Positions 41,455-50,538 of a stretch of DNA of 64,000 bases are shown here, piece by piece. The notes beneath the pieces were generated by a model. The model did no database searches and was not told the DNA's origin. It worked only from the letters and a program-made list of their open reading frames with translations. The translations under genes were made by a program, and so were the position numbers. The stretch lies in assembly GCA_004297445.1 (NCBI GenBank), contig SCUK01000061.1, positions 1 to 64,000 of the forward strand. Reading direction: 5' to 3'. The stretch comes from Anaerolineae bacterium (lineage in GTDB: Bacteria; Chloroflexota; Anaerolineae; Anaerolineales; UBA11579). The stretch's first letter is position 1, and every line of letters begins with the position of its first letter.

Positions 41455-42432
41455 ATGCAGGACATAACCAACGAACCCGCCTTCCATGTCGGCAACGTGC
41501 CGGTGTATGGCCGCGTGCTGCTTTCGCCGATGGATGGCTACTCCGACCTGCCGTTCCGCGGTCTGTGTCGCCGGCTGGGCTCGGCCATGTCCTACACCGA
41601 GTTCGTCTCCTGCATTGATGTGCTCACCGAGCGGCATGACATTTCCCGCAGACTCACCTTCGCCGAATGGGAACGGCCGGTAGTTTTCCAGATTTTCGAC
41701 GATGACCCGGCGCGCATGCTGGAAGCCGCCCTGCGCCTGCGCGAACTGGAGCCGGACATCATAGACGTCAACATGGGCTGCTCGGCGCGCAACATCACCG
41801 CCCGCGGCGCCGGCGCCGGCCTGCTGCAAACGCCAGCCAAGATCGGCGAGATTTTCGCCCTGCTCACCCGCCACCTCGACATCCCCGTCACCGGCAAGAT
41901 GCGCCTCGGCTGGGATGATGACAGCCGCCACTACCTTGAAACCGCCCGCATCATCCAGGACAACGGCGCGGCACTGCTGGCGGTGCACGGCCGCACCAAA
42001 GCCCAGTCCTATGGTGGCGTTGCCGACTGGGACGCCATCGCCGAAATCAAGGCCGTCCTGCGCATCCCCGTCATCGGCAACGGCGACGTCAAAACTGTGG
42101 ACGACATCCACCGCATGCGCGAACACACCGGCTGTGACGGCGTGATGATCGCCCGCGCCGCCATCGGCAACCCGTGGATCTTCGCCGGGCTGGACCGCGC
42201 CGAGGTGAGCCGCGAACGGGCCCGCGCCACCATGCTCGAACACCTGGATTCCATGCTGGCCTTCTACGGCGCGGACGAAGGCCTGGTGCTGTTCCGCAAA
42301 CACGCCAAGCAGTACATCAGCCCCTACTCGCTGACCAACGACATGCGGACACGCCTGCTCACCGCCGCCACGCCGGACGAATTCTGCGCCCTGCTGGACG
42401 ACATCCTCGCCCCCGCCCTCCTCCCCGGATAA
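41455..42432 (+). CDS. dus: tRNA-dihydrouridine synthase
   Basis: Encodes 325 aa of the Dus TIM-barrel flavoenzyme family. The start LLSPMDGYSDLPFRGLCRRLG, the active-site Cys segment DVNMGCSARNITARGAGAGLL, the KMRLGWDD strand, and the FMN-binding end GNGDVKTVDD ... GVMIARAAIGNPWIF are all in place. It reduces uridine in the tRNA D-loop with NADPH. The following lipoprotein gene starts 2 nt after the stop, so the two are probably co-transcribed. Confidence 0.92.
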   Translation: MQDITNEPAFHVGNVPVYGRVLLSPMDGYSDLPFRGLCRRLGSAMSYTEFVSCIDVLTERHDISRRLTFAEWERPVVFQIFDDDPARMLEAALRLRELEPDIIDVNMGCSARNITARGAGAGLLQTPAKIGEIFALLTRHLDIPVTGKMRLGWDDDSRHYLETARIIQDNGAALLAVHGRTKAQSYGGVADWDAIAEIKAVLRIPVIGNGDVKTVDDIHRMREHTGCDGVMIARAAIGNPWIFAGLDRAEVSRERARATMLEHLDSMLAFYGADEGLVLFRKHAKQYISPYSLTNDMRTRLLTAATPDEFCALLDDILAPALLPG

Positions 42433-42434
42433 TC

Positions 42435-43283
42435 ATGCGCCGCATCCTGCCCCTTTTCCTGCTCGTGCTGGCCGGGCTTCTGCCCGCCTGCACCCTTGTG
42501 TTTTCCGCCAACACCGAAGAACAGGCGCGCGCCGCCGAGACGCTGGCGGCGCAAATTGTGCAGGCCACCCTGGCCGCCAACGCCGCCGCCCAGACCGCCA
42601 TCATCCCGACTCAAACCCTCACCCCCACGGCCACGCCCACCGCAACGCCCGTCCCACCGACCCTGACGCCAACGCTCACCCCCACCGCCACCCAGGACCC
42701 CGCCGACCCGCGCCTCGCCCTCACCGAAGACCCGGACTGGTGGGATACTTTCGCCGACGACTCGTACTGGTACACCTACGAGACCGACACCTCCAGCGCG
42801 GTGGTACGCGACGGCCAGTTCGTGATGACGATGTACAAGCCGCTGGGCTACGCCACCTGGACCACCGCCGGGCTGAACATCTACGACTTCTACCTGGAAG
42901 TGACCGCCCGCCCCGGCCCTACCTGCTCCGGACAGGACCAGTACGGTGTGATGTTCCGCGCTCCGGACCCCAACCGCGGCTACCAGTTTCTGCTGGCCTG
43001 CGATGGCAAGTACCGTCTGCAAATCTGGGAGGACGGCAGCGCCACCTACATTATTAACTGGGCGCCGCATTCCGCCATCGGCATCGGGCCGGGCGCGGTC
43101 AACCGCATCGGCGTCAAGGCGGTTGGCAGCACGCTCTCCATTTATGTGAACGGCGTGCTCATCGGCACGTTTGAGGACACCACCTTCCCGGATGGCGGCC
43201 GCTTCGGGCTGATGGTGGGCGCGGTGAGCAGTTCCGAGTTCAGCGTTTCCTATGATGATATGGCCTACTGGGCGCTGCCTTAA
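42435..43283 (+). CDS. Lipoprotein with LamG/jelly-roll-like domain, paralogue A
   Basis: Encodes 282 aa. A lipobox (LLPAC), a helical stretch (TEEQARAAETLAAQIVQATLAANAA) and a Thr/Pro linker lead to a beta-sandwich domain of about 190 residues: FYLEVTARPGPTCSGQDQYGVMFRAPDPNRGYQFLLACDGKYRLQIW and NRIGVKAVGSTLSIYVNGVLIGTF. Related domains occur at 43383 and in the kinase at 55161. They resemble concanavalin/LamG folds that bind glycans. Two Cys residues may form a disulfide. Confidence 0.72.
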   Translation: MRRILPLFLLVLAGLLPACTLVFSANTEEQARAAETLAAQIVQATLAANAAAQTAIIPTQTLTPTATPTATPVPPTLTPTLTPTATQDPADPRLALTEDPDWWDTFADDSYWYTYETDTSSAVVRDGQFVMTMYKPLGYATWTTAGLNIYDFYLEVTARPGPTCSGQDQYGVMFRAPDPNRGYQFLLACDGKYRLQIWEDGSATYIINWAPHSAIGIGPGAVNRIGVKAVGSTLSIYVNGVLIGTFEDTTFPDGGRFGLMVGAVSSSEFSVSYDDMAYWALP

Positions 43284-43382
43284 CGCCTACGCACGTTCCC
43301 CCCACATGGTGGATTTCAATAATTTGCAGCACAGTTACAGTAGAAGGGAGCGACTTTACGCGCAGCAGAGGAAGAAGAAAAT

Positions 43383-44270
43383 ATGAACTCTCGACAATTT
43401 AGGATCCTGATTATGGTGGCGCTGGCAGGTTTGCTGGTCCTCACCTGCGGCATCATCGCATTCCTGAGTTTACCCGCCGACCCGGACGACCCGAACACGT
43501 TCAGCGCGCTGGATACCCAGGTGGCGCAGACCGTGGAAGCCGCCCGCGCCCAGAACACCGCCACCGCCGCGGTGGTGGCATCGCCAACCTCAACGGTTGC
43601 GTTAGCAACATCCACCGCCGGCCCCAGCCCCACGCCCAGCGAAACGCCAATGCCATCGCCTACTGCCACCGCCACGCTGGCCAGCGAAGACCCGCGCGTC
43701 CTGCTCGGTGAGCCGGATTGGCGCGACGCGTTCAACAATGGCGCCAACTGGACTCTGGACAATGGCAGCGTGCTGCGCACCGACGTGCAGGACGGTTACT
43801 TCCTGCTGACGATGAAACCCATCAACAACGGAACCTGGTGGGTGATCTCGTGGCCGGAAATCAAAGACTTTTATCTTGAAGCCACCGCCATCACGCCTTC
43901 CGAATGCGTTGACGAAGACCGTTACGGGTTGTTCTTCCGCTCCCCGGATGAAAACCGCGGGTTCTTTCTAAGCTTTTCCTGCAATGGGCAGTTCCGCCTG
44001 GCGAAATCCACCGGTTCCACCACCGACACCGACATCCTGATTGACTGGACGGAAAGTTCAGCCATCTTCGCCGGGCCGAACCAGACCAACCGCATCGGCG
44101 TGCGCGCCGTGGGCAACACGATTAAACTGTATGCCAATGGCATTCTGCTGGCCGAATACACCGACGGCGACTACAAAGACGCCAACCGTTTCGGTTTCAA
44201 CATCGGCGCCGACAAGACCGAAAACTTCACCGTCAAGTTTGATGAAATCGCCTATTGGATCATTGAGTAG
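43383..44270 (+). CDS. Membrane-anchored LamG/jelly-roll-like protein, paralogue B
   Basis: Encodes 295 aa. An N-terminal anchor (LIMVALAGLLVLTCGIIAFL) may be a lipoprotein signal with Cys at about 22, although the following residues are atypical. A helical region and Thr/Ser/Pro linker precede a domain matching paralogue A (FYLEATAITPSECVDEDRYGLFFRSPDENRGFFLSFSCNGQFRLAK; NRIGVRAVGNTIKLYANGILLAEY). The two genes are a tandem duplication. AGAGGAAGAAG precedes the ATG. Confidence 0.7.
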   Translation: MNSRQFRILIMVALAGLLVLTCGIIAFLSLPADPDDPNTFSALDTQVAQTVEAARAQNTATAAVVASPTSTVALATSTAGPSPTPSETPMPSPTATATLASEDPRVLLGEPDWRDAFNNGANWTLDNGSVLRTDVQDGYFLLTMKPINNGTWWVISWPEIKDFYLEATAITPSECVDEDRYGLFFRSPDENRGFFLSFSCNGQFRLAKSTGSTTDTDILIDWTESSAIFAGPNQTNRIGVRAVGNTIKLYANGILLAEYTDGDYKDANRFGFNIGADKTENFTVKFDEIAYWIIE

Positions 44271-44389
44271 CCAGAAACAGCGAACGAATTTCGGAGAAAA
44301 CTAACAAAACCTCCAAACTCTGCGCAAACTTGTATTGCCGGAGTGGACGGAGTAGGGGAAAATCATCCCAGTTGTTCCTTCTCTTTCCC

Positions 44390-44424
44390 ACAATCTCTCC
44401 CGTTCTGCGGGAGAGGATTGTTTA
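44390..44424 (+). terminator. Hairpin terminator in the gap before the PUCC gene
   Basis: ACAATCTCTCCCG and CGGGAGAGGATTGT pair with one bulged G, followed by TT. The remaining 266-nt gap (44271-44536) holds a possible promoter (TTGAGC, 16 nt, TACAAA at about 44453). Confidence 0.55.
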
Positions 44425-44536
44425 AGGAACTTGAGCATTTTCCTCTAAAATCTACAAAAACCTATATTGATTGCACCTGCTAACGGGGGTAGATTTAGAC
44501 CCTGGCAATCCTGCTATTGGTTTGAATGGAGACCGG

Positions 44537-45847
44537 ATGTTCCTGAAACGCCTGCAACTGGGACTGATTCATGTCGCAGTGGCCATGACCCTGCTTCCTA
44601 TAAATAGCACCCTGAACCGGGTGATGATTAACGAACTGGCGCTCTCGGCGGGGCTGGTGGGACTGCTGGCCTCCCTGCCGTATCTGTTCTCGCCGCTGCA
44701 GGTGGCCATCGGTTCGTTCTCGGACCGCAACCCCATCTTCGGACGGCGGCGCTCGCCCTACATCCTGCTCGGGCTGGTGCTGTGCACGCTGGGCGTGGTG
44801 GTCGCGCCGCAGGTGGCGTTCCTGATGGCGGACCAGCCGGGGCTGGGCCTGCTGGCGGCGGCGCTGGCGTTTGGCGCATGGGGCATGGGCTACAACCTCG
44901 CCACGGTGTCCTACTTCTCGCTGGCCACCGAGCTCTCCGGCGAGCAGGCGCGTTCGCGCACCATCGCCACCATGTTCATCATGATGATCGTCAGCATCAT
45001 CTTCACGTCTTACGGGTTGAGCCGCCTGCTCGACCCGTATTCGCCGCAGGTGTTGCAGAGCGCCTTCTGGATGGTGGCGGCGGTGGCGCTGGGGCTGGGG
45101 CTGCTGGGGCTACTGGGGCTGGAGCCGCGCCATGACGGAGCGTCATCTCCCGCCAGCGAGAATTACACGCTGCGCCAGATGACGCAGACGCTCGCCGGAA
45201 ACCCGCAGGTGCGAAGGTTCTTCATCTATCTCATCCTGTTGTTCGTCGCCATTCTCGGGCAGGACATCCTGCTCGAACCCTATGCCGCGAACGCCTTCGG
45301 GTTAACCGTGGACCAGACCACGCGCATCAACACCTATTGGGGCACCTTCTTCCTGATTTCGATGGCGCTGGGCGCCGCGCTGGAAAAGCGGGTGAACAAA
45401 CTGACCCAGGCGCGGCTGGGCGCATGGCTCGGTATGTTGTCCTTTGCTCTCATCATTATTTCCGGGCTGGTCATCAGTGCCGGAATGTTTTACGGCGGCG
45501 TGGTGCTGCTGGGCGTCGCCACCGGTTTTTCCACGGTGTCTAACCTGTCATTGATGCTGGATATGACCGCGCCGGGGCAGATTGGCCTGTACATCGGCGC
45601 GTGGGGCATGGCCAACGCCTTCGCCCGGTTGTGCGGCAACGTGCTGGCCGGCGTGGGGCGCGACCTCGGCCATTTCATCACCGGCAACCCGGCGGCGGGC
45701 TACATGGCCGTTTTCAGCGTTGAACTGGTCTTGCTGGCGGTATCGCTCTACTTGCTGGGGCGCATTGATGTGGGCGTGTTCCGCCACCGCAATGCCGACG
45801 GCATGACGGCGCTGGAACGCGCCGCGCTGGCGGGCGATGCGGGGTAA
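44537..45847 (+). CDS. PUCC (BCD) family major facilitator protein
   Basis: Encodes 436 aa with 12 hydrophobic segments. It starts LKRLQLGLIHVAVAMTLLPINSTLNRVMINELALSAGLVGLLASLPYLFSPLQVAIGSFSD, the hallmark of the PUCC/bacteriochlorophyll-delivery family (LhaA, PucC). RRRSPYILLGLVL and SLMLDMTAPGQIGLYIGAWGMA also fit. In phototrophs these proteins deliver chlorophyll to antenna complexes. Other members have unknown cargo. No antenna or reaction-centre genes are nearby. ATG 44537 follows GGAGA. Confidence 0.78.
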   Translation: MFLKRLQLGLIHVAVAMTLLPINSTLNRVMINELALSAGLVGLLASLPYLFSPLQVAIGSFSDRNPIFGRRRSPYILLGLVLCTLGVVVAPQVAFLMADQPGLGLLAAALAFGAWGMGYNLATVSYFSLATELSGEQARSRTIATMFIMMIVSIIFTSYGLSRLLDPYSPQVLQSAFWMVAAVALGLGLLGLLGLEPRHDGASSPASENYTLRQMTQTLAGNPQVRRFFIYLILLFVAILGQDILLEPYAANAFGLTVDQTTRINTYWGTFFLISMALGAALEKRVNKLTQARLGAWLGMLSFALIIISGLVISAGMFYGGVVLLGVATGFSTVSNLSLMLDMTAPGQIGLYIGAWGMANAFARLCGNVLAGVGRDLGHFITGNPAAGYMAVFSVELVLLAVSLYLLGRIDVGVFRHRNADGMTALERAALAGDAG

Positions 45848-45867
45848 ACTCCTCGCGGGAGCTATAC

Positions 45868-46494
45868 ATGCCAAGTGAATGGTTGAGCCTGAGCAACGTT
45901 GCTGAATTGCTGGGAGTGCATCCCAGCACGGTGCGCAATTGGGCCGACCAGCAGCGCCTGCCGGTGCACCGCACCCAGGGCGGGCATCGCCGCTTCCGGC
46001 GCGCCGAAGTGGAACTGTGGATGAAGTCCCAGCAGGCTGAAACCCGCGAGAAGGCTACGGTGATGGCGCAAAGCGCGCTGGGCTACGCCCGCATGCAAAT
46101 CAGCGAGGCGCACCTGGAAGCCCAGCCCTGGTACCGTAAACTGGATGACACCGCGCGTTCGGCGTACCGGCGCAGCGGCCGCGACCTGATGCAGGGCCTG
46201 ATGCGCTTCCAAACAATGGAAGGAACAGAGGCCGTACGGGAAGCGCACGGCATTGGCGTGGACTACGCCAACATCGGGCGGCGCTCCGGCCTCACTCTTC
46301 TGGAAGCCAGCCAGGCGTTCCTGTTCTTCCGCACCGTTTTGCAGAATTCCACCTTCCATGTGTATGAAGCCGCCGGCGTGAATGCGCCGCTGGCCTGGGG
46401 CGAAATGCTGCGCAAAATCAACGAATACACGGACCACATCCTGCTGGCTTTGCTGGAAACCTACGAATCCTTTCGACCTGGAGACTCAAAATGA
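45868..46494 (+). CDS. MerR/excisionase-type HTH regulator with RsbR-like sensor domain
   Basis: Encodes 208 aa. A winged helix-turn-helix (LSLSNVAELLGVHPSTVRNWADQQRLPVHRTQGGHRRFRRAEVELWM, about 6-52) recognises DNA. The C-terminal part (about 105-200, YANIGRRSGLTLLEASQAFLFFRTVL ... INEYTDHILLALLETYE) resembles the N-terminal globin-like domain of RsbR/RsbRD stressosome proteins. It overlaps the next gene by 4 nt (ATGA), so the membrane protein downstream is probably its partner or target. Confidence 0.7.
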   Translation: MPSEWLSLSNVAELLGVHPSTVRNWADQQRLPVHRTQGGHRRFRRAEVELWMKSQQAETREKATVMAQSALGYARMQISEAHLEAQPWYRKLDDTARSAYRRSGRDLMQGLMRFQTMEGTEAVREAHGIGVDYANIGRRSGLTLLEASQAFLFFRTVLQNSTFHVYEAAGVNAPLAWGEMLRKINEYTDHILLALLETYESFRPGDSK

Positions 46495-47177
46495 ACTATG
46501 TCACTGCATTGGCGGCTATTGTCGCGTTGCTTTTTGCCGGCTCGGTGTTTGACCGTTACCGTGTTCGGGGCGGCGCGCACCTGGCGTTGTGGGCCTTCGG
46601 CGCGTTGTTGTTCGGCGTGGGCGTGCTGGCCGAATCGCTGTTGAGTGTGGGCTATGTGCCTGTCGCGCTCAAGGCCTGGTACCTGACCGGCGCGATGCTG
46701 ACCGCGCCCTGGCTGGGGCAGGGCACGGTGGCGCTGCTGGTGAAACGCAGGAACGTGGCCCCCACTCTCACCGCGATTCTGCTGGTGGTCAGCCTGCTGT
46801 GCTTCGAATTGGTGCGGCGAGCGGCCGTGCTGGATGCGCCGTTTGACCCCGGCCTGCCGGTGGCGGAGCAGTATCGCTCCCTGCTGGACCGCAATGGCCT
46901 GATGGTGTTCTTCACCATCGTGCTGAACATTTATGGCACGCTGGCGCTGGTGGGCGGCGCGTTGTATTCGGTGTTCATCTTCTGGCGCAAGCGCGTGATG
47001 CGTAACCGCATGCTGGGCAACATCTTCATCGCCCTGGGCGGGATGCTGCCGGCCAGCGGGGGTAGTGGCATCCTGGTGGGCGCGTTCGACTGGCATTCGT
47101 GGAGCCTGCTGCTGGGGGTGGTGGCGCTGTACATCGGCTACGTATGGGCGACAACGCCGGACGCGGACGAGGGGTAG
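46491..47177 (+). CDS. Seven-helix membrane protein coupled to the HTH regulator
   Basis: Encodes 228 aa with seven predicted transmembrane helices (for example VTALAAIVALLFAGSVF, LMVFFTIVLNIYGTLALVGGALYSVFIF and WSLLLGVVALYIGYVWA). No known motif was recognised. It is translationally coupled to the preceding HTH protein through an ATGA overlap. The seven-helix layout could suit a sensor or pigment-binding protein, but no Schiff-base Lys pattern was identified. Confidence 0.6.
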   Translation: MNYVTALAAIVALLFAGSVFDRYRVRGGAHLALWAFGALLFGVGVLAESLLSVGYVPVALKAWYLTGAMLTAPWLGQGTVALLVKRRNVAPTLTAILLVVSLLCFELVRRAAVLDAPFDPGLPVAEQYRSLLDRNGLMVFFTIVLNIYGTLALVGGALYSVFIFWRKRVMRNRMLGNIFIALGGMLPASGGSGILVGAFDWHSWSLLLGVVALYIGYVWATTPDADEG

Positions 47178-47222
47178 GGCGAAAGCAAGAGTATTCCTTA
47201 CGTAAGGGCGCAAAGAAAATCT

Positions 47223-47266
47223 GCAGGGGCACGGCCGAAGTTGCGAAGCAACTCACGTGCCCCTGC
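47223..47266. repeat. GCAGGGGCACG inverted-repeat element, copy 4
   Basis: GCAGGGGCACG (47223-47233) and CGTGCCCCTGC (47256-47266) pair perfectly. An inner GTTGC/GCAAC hairpin lies at 47240-47252. It is the closest relative of copy 1 at 1660-1703. Confidence 0.8.
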
Positions 47267-47317
47267 TTCGTTGTTTGATACAATTGACCTGCAAAATTCC
47301 ACCGGAAGAGAGATGCA

Positions 47318-48802
47318 ATGGCCACGAAGATTGTGATGCCCGAGATGGGCGAAGGTGTCATAGAAGCCACTGTGATTCGCTGGCTGGTGAACGAGGGGGA
47401 TGTGGTCGAGCAATACCAGCCGCTGGTTGAAGTCAATACCGACAAAGTCGATTCCGAAGTGCCGAGCGCCGCGGCCGGCACTGTGTTGAAGATTCTGGCC
47501 GCGCCGGACCAGGTGGTGCCGGTACACGCCGTGCTGTGCTGGGTGGGCCAGCCTGGCGAGTCCGTGCCCGCCGATGGCGGCGGCGATGCCGCCCCGGCCA
47601 GCGCGCCGCCCCCAAAGGTTGAAAAGCCCGCCCCCGCGCCGCAACCCGCGCCGACCCCGGTGATGAACGCCGCGATGCCCGCGGCACACGGCCCGTCCGG
47701 GAATGGCGGTTCCGGCGGCGGGTTCGCCTCGCCGCTGGTGGCGCGCATGGCCGCCCAGATGAAAGTGGACCTGACGAAAGTGCCGGCGTCCGGCATGGGC
47801 GGGCGAATCACCAAAGAGGATTTGCAGAACTACATTCGCGGCGGCGCGGCCCCCGCAATGACGTCCACTCCGCCAGCCCCGGCGAAGGGCGCACGGGCGT
47901 CCTTCATTTCACCGGCGGTGGCGCGGCTGGCTGGCGAGCACGCCCTCGACCTGGCGCGCATCACCGGCACCGGCCTGGAGGGCCGTATCACCAAGAAAGA
48001 CATCGAACGCGTGGTGGCTTCCGGCGGCGTTGACCCGCTGGGCGCGCCGGCCGCGGCCCCGGTTTCCGTATCACCCAGCGCACCGGCCGTCCTACCGGCC
48101 AGCCCGGCAGCCGGGCAACCGGTCCCCGGCACGGTGATGAAACTGGACACGATGCGCAAGTCCATCGCCAAACACATGGTGGAGAGCAAGCACACCTCGC
48201 CGCACGTCACCACCATCATGGAAGCCGACCTCACCGCCATTTCCAAACACCGCGCGCAGAACAAGGAACTTTTCGCCCGCGACGGCGCCAACCTTACCTT
48301 TACGGTGTATTTCGTCTCGGCGGTGGTGGCGGCGCTGAAGGCCTATCCCATCCTCAATTCGTCGTGGACGGAAGAGGGTATTGCCATTCACAAGGACATC
48401 AACATCGGCATGGCCGCGGCGCTGGAAGGCGGCGGGCTGATTGTGCCGGTCATCAAGCAGGCGGATGGCCTCTCGCTGCTGGGCATAGCCCGCGCGGTGA
48501 ATGACCTGGCCGAGCGCGCCCGCGCCAAAAAGCTCAACCCGGACGAAGTGCGTGGCGGCACCTTCACCATCACCAACCACGGCACCAGCGGCTCGCTGTT
48601 TGCCACGCCAATCATCAACCAGCCGCAGTGCGGCATCCTCGGCGTGGGGATGATTCAGAAGCGCGCCGTGGTGATTAACGACGCCATCGCCATCCGGCCG
48701 ATGGCGTATATGGGCCTGACCTTCGACCACCGCATGCTGGATGGCGCGGTGGCCGACTACTTCCTCGGCACGGTGAAGAAGACGCTGGAGGAGTGGAAGT
48801 AG
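47318..48802 (+). CDS. Dihydrolipoamide acyltransferase (E2) with two peripheral-subunit-binding domains
   Basis: Encodes 494 aa. A lipoyl domain (1-77, lipoyl Lys at 43 in NTDKVD), an Ala/Pro linker, a first E3/E1-binding domain (FASPLVARMAAQ ... GGRITKEDL, about 136-173), a second one (FISPAVARLAGE ... EGRITKKDI, about 196-233), and the acyltransferase core ending DHRMLDGA (about 470). One binding domain is usual, so two is uncommon. It transfers acyl groups in a 2-oxoacid dehydrogenase complex. E3 follows 148 nt downstream. E1 is not in the window. Confidence 0.9.
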   Translation: MATKIVMPEMGEGVIEATVIRWLVNEGDVVEQYQPLVEVNTDKVDSEVPSAAAGTVLKILAAPDQVVPVHAVLCWVGQPGESVPADGGGDAAPASAPPPKVEKPAPAPQPAPTPVMNAAMPAAHGPSGNGGSGGGFASPLVARMAAQMKVDLTKVPASGMGGRITKEDLQNYIRGGAAPAMTSTPPAPAKGARASFISPAVARLAGEHALDLARITGTGLEGRITKKDIERVVASGGVDPLGAPAAAPVSVSPSAPAVLPASPAAGQPVPGTVMKLDTMRKSIAKHMVESKHTSPHVTTIMEADLTAISKHRAQNKELFARDGANLTFTVYFVSAVVAALKAYPILNSSWTEEGIAIHKDINIGMAAALEGGGLIVPVIKQADGLSLLGIARAVNDLAERARAKKLNPDEVRGGTFTITNHGTSGSLFATPIINQPQCGILGVGMIQKRAVVINDAIAIRPMAYMGLTFDHRMLDGAVADYFLGTVKKTLEEWK

Positions 48803-48950
48803 AGAATCGGTAATTCGTAAATAGTCATTGGTTATTCGAATGGTGGGCCTCCCTTGTATTAGGGTTTCTACAGTGCATACCAATTACAGGTTACCAATTG
48901 CCGCAATCAGAACTTGACCGTTGGCAAGTCATCCAAATAAAGAGGAACTC

Positions 48951-50348
48951 ATGACCAACTATGATGTCATCGTAATCGGGGCGGGGCCGGGCGGGTATGT
49001 GGCCGCCATCAAGGCCGCCCAACTGGGGCAGAAGACCGCCATTGTGGAAAAAGAATTCATGGGCGGCGTGTGCCTGAACATCGGCTGTATCCCCTCCAAG
49101 AGCCTGTTGAAGAACGCCGAGATCGCCCACACGCTGCGCGAGCGCGGCAAGGAATTCGGTTTCTCGTTCGACAACCTCAAGCTGGATTACGGCGTGGCGG
49201 TCAAACGCTCGCGCCAGAACTCCGACCGGCTGGTGAAGGGCGTGGGTTTCCTGATGCGCAAGAACAGCGTTGACGTGCACATGGGCACCGCCAGACTCAC
49301 CGCCAAAGACACCGTGCAGGTGACGGATGCCGAAGGCAAGACCAGTGAGTTGAAAGGCAAGAACATCATCATCGCCACCGGCGCCAGTGCGTTCAAGATT
49401 CCCGGCATTGAGGTGGACGGCAAACACGTGCTGACCTACCGGGAAGCGATTTTGCAGGAGATGCTACCCAAGTCCGCCGTCATCATCGGCGCCGGCGCGA
49501 TTGGTGTGGAGTTCGCCACCATTTGGAGCGGTTACGGCGTGCCGGTCACGCTGGTGGAAATGCTCGACCGCGTCGTCCCCAACGAAGACCCGGACGTGAG
49601 CAAGGAACTGGCCAAGGTGTTCCAGAAGAGCGGCATCACCATGATTACCGGCGGCAAAGTGACCGGCGTGGAAAAGGCCAAGGGCGGCGTGAAGGTGACG
49701 GTGGAATCCAAGGATGGCACGCAGACCCTCGAGACTGACCAGGTGCTGATGGCCGCTTCGTTCACGCCCAACAGCAAGGGTCTGGGGCTGGAAGAGGTGG
49801 GCGTGAAGTTAAGCGAGCGCGGGTTCATTGAAATTGACGAACGCATGGCGACCAACGTGCCGGGCATCTGGGCCATCGGCGATGTGACCGGCAAGTTGAT
49901 GCTGGCGCATGTCGGCATGGCGATGGGCGTGGTGTGCGCCGAGCACATCGCTGGCCACGAGACAGTGACCCTGAATTACAAGATGATGCCGCGTGCCACC
50001 TACAGCCACCCGCAAATCGCCTCGTTTGGCTACACCGAAGACGAAGCGAAGGCGGCGGGCTACGAAGTCAAAGTGGGTAAGTTCAATTTCCAGGCCAACG
50101 GCAAGGCGCTGGGCCTGGGCGATTATGGCGGCTGGGTGAAACTGGTGACGGACGCGCAGTACGGCGAAATCCTGGGCGCGCACATGATCGGGCCGGAAGT
50201 GACCGAACTGCTGCCGGAATATACGCTGGCGCAGTTGATGGAACTGACGACTGAGGAAATCTCTCGCAACGTGCATGCCCACCCGACGCTGACCGAGGCC
50301 CTGCTGGAAGCCGCCGAGGACGCCGCCGGCCACCCGTTGCACCAGTAG
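48951..50348 (+). CDS. lpdA: Dihydrolipoyl dehydrogenase (E3)
   Basis: Encodes 465 aa. FAD motif GAGPGGYVAA, redox-active disulfide CLNIGC (Cys41/Cys46), NAD motif GAGAIGVEFATIWSGYG, and the C-terminal catalytic HAHPTLTEALLEAA with the His-Glu pair. It reoxidises the lipoyl arm of E2 with NAD. ATG 48951 follows AGAGG. The frame extends to 48921, but those codons precede the Shine-Dalgarno. A TTGACC with a weak -10 at about 48913-48940 may give it its own promoter. Confidence 0.94.
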   Translation: MTNYDVIVIGAGPGGYVAAIKAAQLGQKTAIVEKEFMGGVCLNIGCIPSKSLLKNAEIAHTLRERGKEFGFSFDNLKLDYGVAVKRSRQNSDRLVKGVGFLMRKNSVDVHMGTARLTAKDTVQVTDAEGKTSELKGKNIIIATGASAFKIPGIEVDGKHVLTYREAILQEMLPKSAVIIGAGAIGVEFATIWSGYGVPVTLVEMLDRVVPNEDPDVSKELAKVFQKSGITMITGGKVTGVEKAKGGVKVTVESKDGTQTLETDQVLMAASFTPNSKGLGLEEVGVKLSERGFIEIDERMATNVPGIWAIGDVTGKLMLAHVGMAMGVVCAEHIAGHETVTLNYKMMPRATYSHPQIASFGYTEDEAKAAGYEVKVGKFNFQANGKALGLGDYGGWVKLVTDAQYGEILGAHMIGPEVTELLPEYTLAQLMELTTEEISRNVHAHPTLTEALLEAAEDAAGHPLHQ

Positions 50349-50382
50349 ACTTCTCTTTAACCGCAATTCTTGTTTGGTGAAT

Positions 50383-50415
50383 TTGTAGGGGCACGGCGTC
50401 GCCGTGCCCCTACAA
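50383..50415. repeat. TTGTAGGGGCACGGC inverted-repeat element, copy 5
   Basis: TTGTAGGGGCACGGC (50383-50397) and GCCGTGCCCCTACAA (50401-50415) are perfect 15-bp arms around a 3-nt loop. It lies between convergent genes. The rest of the 190-nt gap shows nothing else. Confidence 0.82.
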
Positions 50416-50538
50416 TCTTCTCGAGAGTCGTCTATTCCCGCCCCATTTCTTTCATTTTGGCTTACTGAAAACAAACCCGACTCGCGACCCCTCGCTCAGG
50501 GTGATAAAGCCGCGCACATCGGCCATGCAGAGCACGCG

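Noticed and set aside
44537..45847. PUCC protein as proof that the organism is phototrophic
   Set aside because: The family also occurs without photosynthesis genes, and none are visible here.
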